64,000 nt of DNA from Incurvaria masculella. Taxonomy: Eukaryota; Arthropoda; Insecta; Lepidoptera; Incurvariidae. The translations under genes were made by a program, and so were the position numbers. Each line of letters starts with the position of its first letter. Position 1 is the first letter of the stretch. Below, piece after piece: positions 61,936 through 64,000 of the stretch. Under the pieces are notes generated by a model. It was not told the origin of the DNA and did not search any database. It saw nothing but the letters and a program-made list of their open reading frames with translations. The stretch covers positions 7,793,595 through 7,857,594 of the forward strand of contig OX335644.1 of NCBI GenBank assembly GCA_946894095.1, written 5' to 3'.

Positions 61936-64000
61936 GTAATAATTGAATAACCACCAAGGTGATGCATGATATTTTTTATTTGCTTACACAATGTTCTAAC
62001 TGCTGGCTTATTATTGCTTATATTTGAACATTCAGAAATCAGAATGCTAACTAGGTACACTTATTTAATTGTGCTCCAACTAATTACTTTTGCTCACAAG
62101 AACTAAACTTTTTGAGGAAAAACCAGATTTCTGAAGCCAGCAGCGACGGAACCTTCGGCAAATACCCGCTCGATCGGTTTTTTTATGAAAGGTATATTAA
62201 ATTTGCACAGAATAGAAAACAATTATTTTGTAATAAACTGTATCTGCTAACAAAAAGAGATCGTAATATAATTCACGAAATATAGAAAGGAAAATAATAA
62301 TTTCACTATCGAAATCAAGATTGACAGTCAATACTAAGCCCCAAATATGTGTGTAGCCTTATGCCTCCCGGTCCGTTTGTCCGTAAATAAATCAACAAAA
62401 GTCTTATCTATTGTATGCCACGTTTCAGAGCTTATTTGTATGGTAGGCCGGGAGCGAGGGGGCGAGGGGGTGGAGGGGGTGGAGGAGGGCAGGAGGGTTA
62501 AAAGCGATATAAATGGATTTTGGAGCAGGTGGCGAGATGAAACTTTTGGCGCTTACTGGTACCGTGATGAATGGAGGTTCGCTCATTACACAATGAACAA
62601 ATTATATTTCACCGGCAATTTATTGACCAAACGAGGTGAGGTCGTGTTTTGCTGACCCTTCAAACCGTTAAAGTTAAATGTTTTATTTATGTTTCAAATA
62701 AATTACAGGATTGACACTAGTCAATCGCTGGAGACCCGAGACCTATTATCGGGGCCCGAGAGCCAGAAATGGCACCCGTTATGTTTGTTTCTGTAAAAGT
62801 GCATGGATTTTTTATTATAATTTATTTTCTCAACCAAAATGATAATAACCACATATTATCTCACGATTTTTTTTTTTTTATCATTTTTGAATTGTATGGT
62901 TTTTATGGTCCATCGACACTACACTATTATTTTATCATTTGTCAGTTCAGCAATCAAAGGGAAGAACTGGCAAAAAACTTCTCTGAATATTATTTTTCCG
63001 TGTCCACTTAATCTAAGTTTACAAAAGCGTTTGCCACTTGATTACAGACAATCACAGGTAAAACACCAAATTAATATGAATTGACGAGAATTACCTATTC
63101 ATGTCATATGCAACAGTTCATGATAAATATAAACTAGCTGAGGTACCCGGCCATGCCAACATGAAAAATGGTGAAACCTTTGCAAGTCTTAGTTTTCATA
63201 AACATTTTAAACCACTATTATTTCAGATATCGATATATTTGAGTAAATTTTATATCTCGCATCGCCATGTTTGTGTAGTTTGCCTATAAAACAGTAAGGA
63301 CAAATATTGCTGTCAATCTATTGAGTTAATAGAAAGAGGATAAATCTTCAACTCATGAAAGCTCCTCGCTCAGTATGACAGCTGCCAATCCGGCGAGATT
63401 CCGACTAAAACTAGCGGCACGACGCCACGCCCGCCGCCCACACGTGACATTTTCCTGGAATCTTAAATTCGGACTAACTCGTCAAATGTACAGTAATATA
63501 AACTCTATTGAAAATAATATATTTTTTCCCGTTTGTTTGCCTTCGTATGCCTTAATTTCATTTGTGTGAAAAATACTAATTACTTTGTTTTTAGTTTTTT
63601 AATTTCAACTGCGCTGATAATAGCTAAATTAACATACGCTCAAAGCAAATGCGAGTTCCTAAACTGGCTTTAACCTCGACAAAACTGGCTCCAGTTAATT
63701 GCGTTTATGTAAAGTGTTTAGAACTCGAAAAAATTATAAAATATACATAGGAACTGCAAGATGTCGAATGGATTGATTATTAGTATTCAATATTCATTAG
63801 GTTTTATTATTTTTAACAAAATTCATATTTATTGTTATAACTGTTAGCAACTAATGCTGCTTTTATTTCGTATCAAAAGCATTATCTGCAAGCATTTTGA
63901 TTCTTACGTAATGCCTAAATTGACTGAAGGATGAATTTTGATTATTTTGAATAATACATTTCGATTATTCGTTTGTTCAATTTCAAATTACTTTAATCGA
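61936..64000. other. Intergenic to window end; candidate blocks at 62445 and 63350
   Basis: 62445-62660 has a G-rich run (GGGGGCGAGGGGGTGGAG) then GGAGCAGGTGGCGAGATG, CGTGATGAATGGAGGTTCGC and GCAATTTATTGACC. 63350-63480 has CTCCTCGCTCAGTATGACAG and CGACGCCACGCCCGCC. Both are unique in the window. Overlapping frames at 62769 and 62839 come from T-rich DNA. GCTGAGGTACCCGGCC at 63136 is a HEL end scrap. No gene. Confidence 0.35.

Overview
The window looks like moth or butterfly (Lepidoptera) nuclear DNA, and almost all of it is intergenic. The AT-rich background carries no long open reading frames. It is littered with interspersed repeats that I associate with lepidopteran genomes: a repeat ending in CCGGCCAAGTGCGAGTC with a GTCC microsatellite, a repeat ending in GCTAGT, and tRNA-derived SINEs. 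Decayed LINE tails of RTE and Jockey/CR1 type and a mariner relic are also present. Nothing is prokaryotic: there are no operons, rRNA genes or CRISPR arrays. The lepidopteran assignment is inference from repeat content; I cannot name a species.

Only one gene is well supported: a single-exon, minus-strand gene at 3432-3887. It encodes a 151-residue secreted, dibasic-rich protein, with a TATA box and initiator about 40 bases upstream of the ATG. Three other stretches look as if they once coded for protein but are broken or too short to call: 60300-60691 (frameshift plus in-frame TGA), 29913-30143 and 17140-17266.

The rest is a layered repeat landscape. Family names used here are local labels. 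SINE-S is a tRNA-headed SINE with about 17 copies or pieces. LEP-X is the CCGGCCAAG repeat (6 copies). MITE-A begins GGGCTGATTTTTCAA (3 copies). MITE-B is flanked by TTAA with termini GGTGGCCCAACCCG (4 copies). MITE-C is a palindrome carrying TGACGTCA sites (one solo copy plus a three-unit array). MITE-D begins AGCATGGAAGG (4 copies). MITE-E begins GTAGGCCT (3 copies). MITE-F is a CCTCCAGCT foldback (2 copies). MITE-G (CACGGAGGATAGAG), MITE-H (CTCACCTAAATTGG), foldback-I and foldback-J are single copies. Hairpin-K (ACACGTCACTTT, 2 copies) and HEL (ends GCTAGT, 3 copies plus an end fragment) complete the set. Several insertions are nested (MITE-B, MITE-F and MITE-G each inside a SINE; a LINE end in MITE-A), which gives a relative order of events.

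Between repeats lie short GC-rich islands of about 100-250 bases beside AT-rich, homeodomain-like motifs, for example near 6600, 15100, 27000, 38200, 41850, 42550, 46250, 50150, 57750 and 62480. In a window this poor in genes they could be regulatory elements or non-coding exons of a gene outside the window, but conservation data would be needed to say so.
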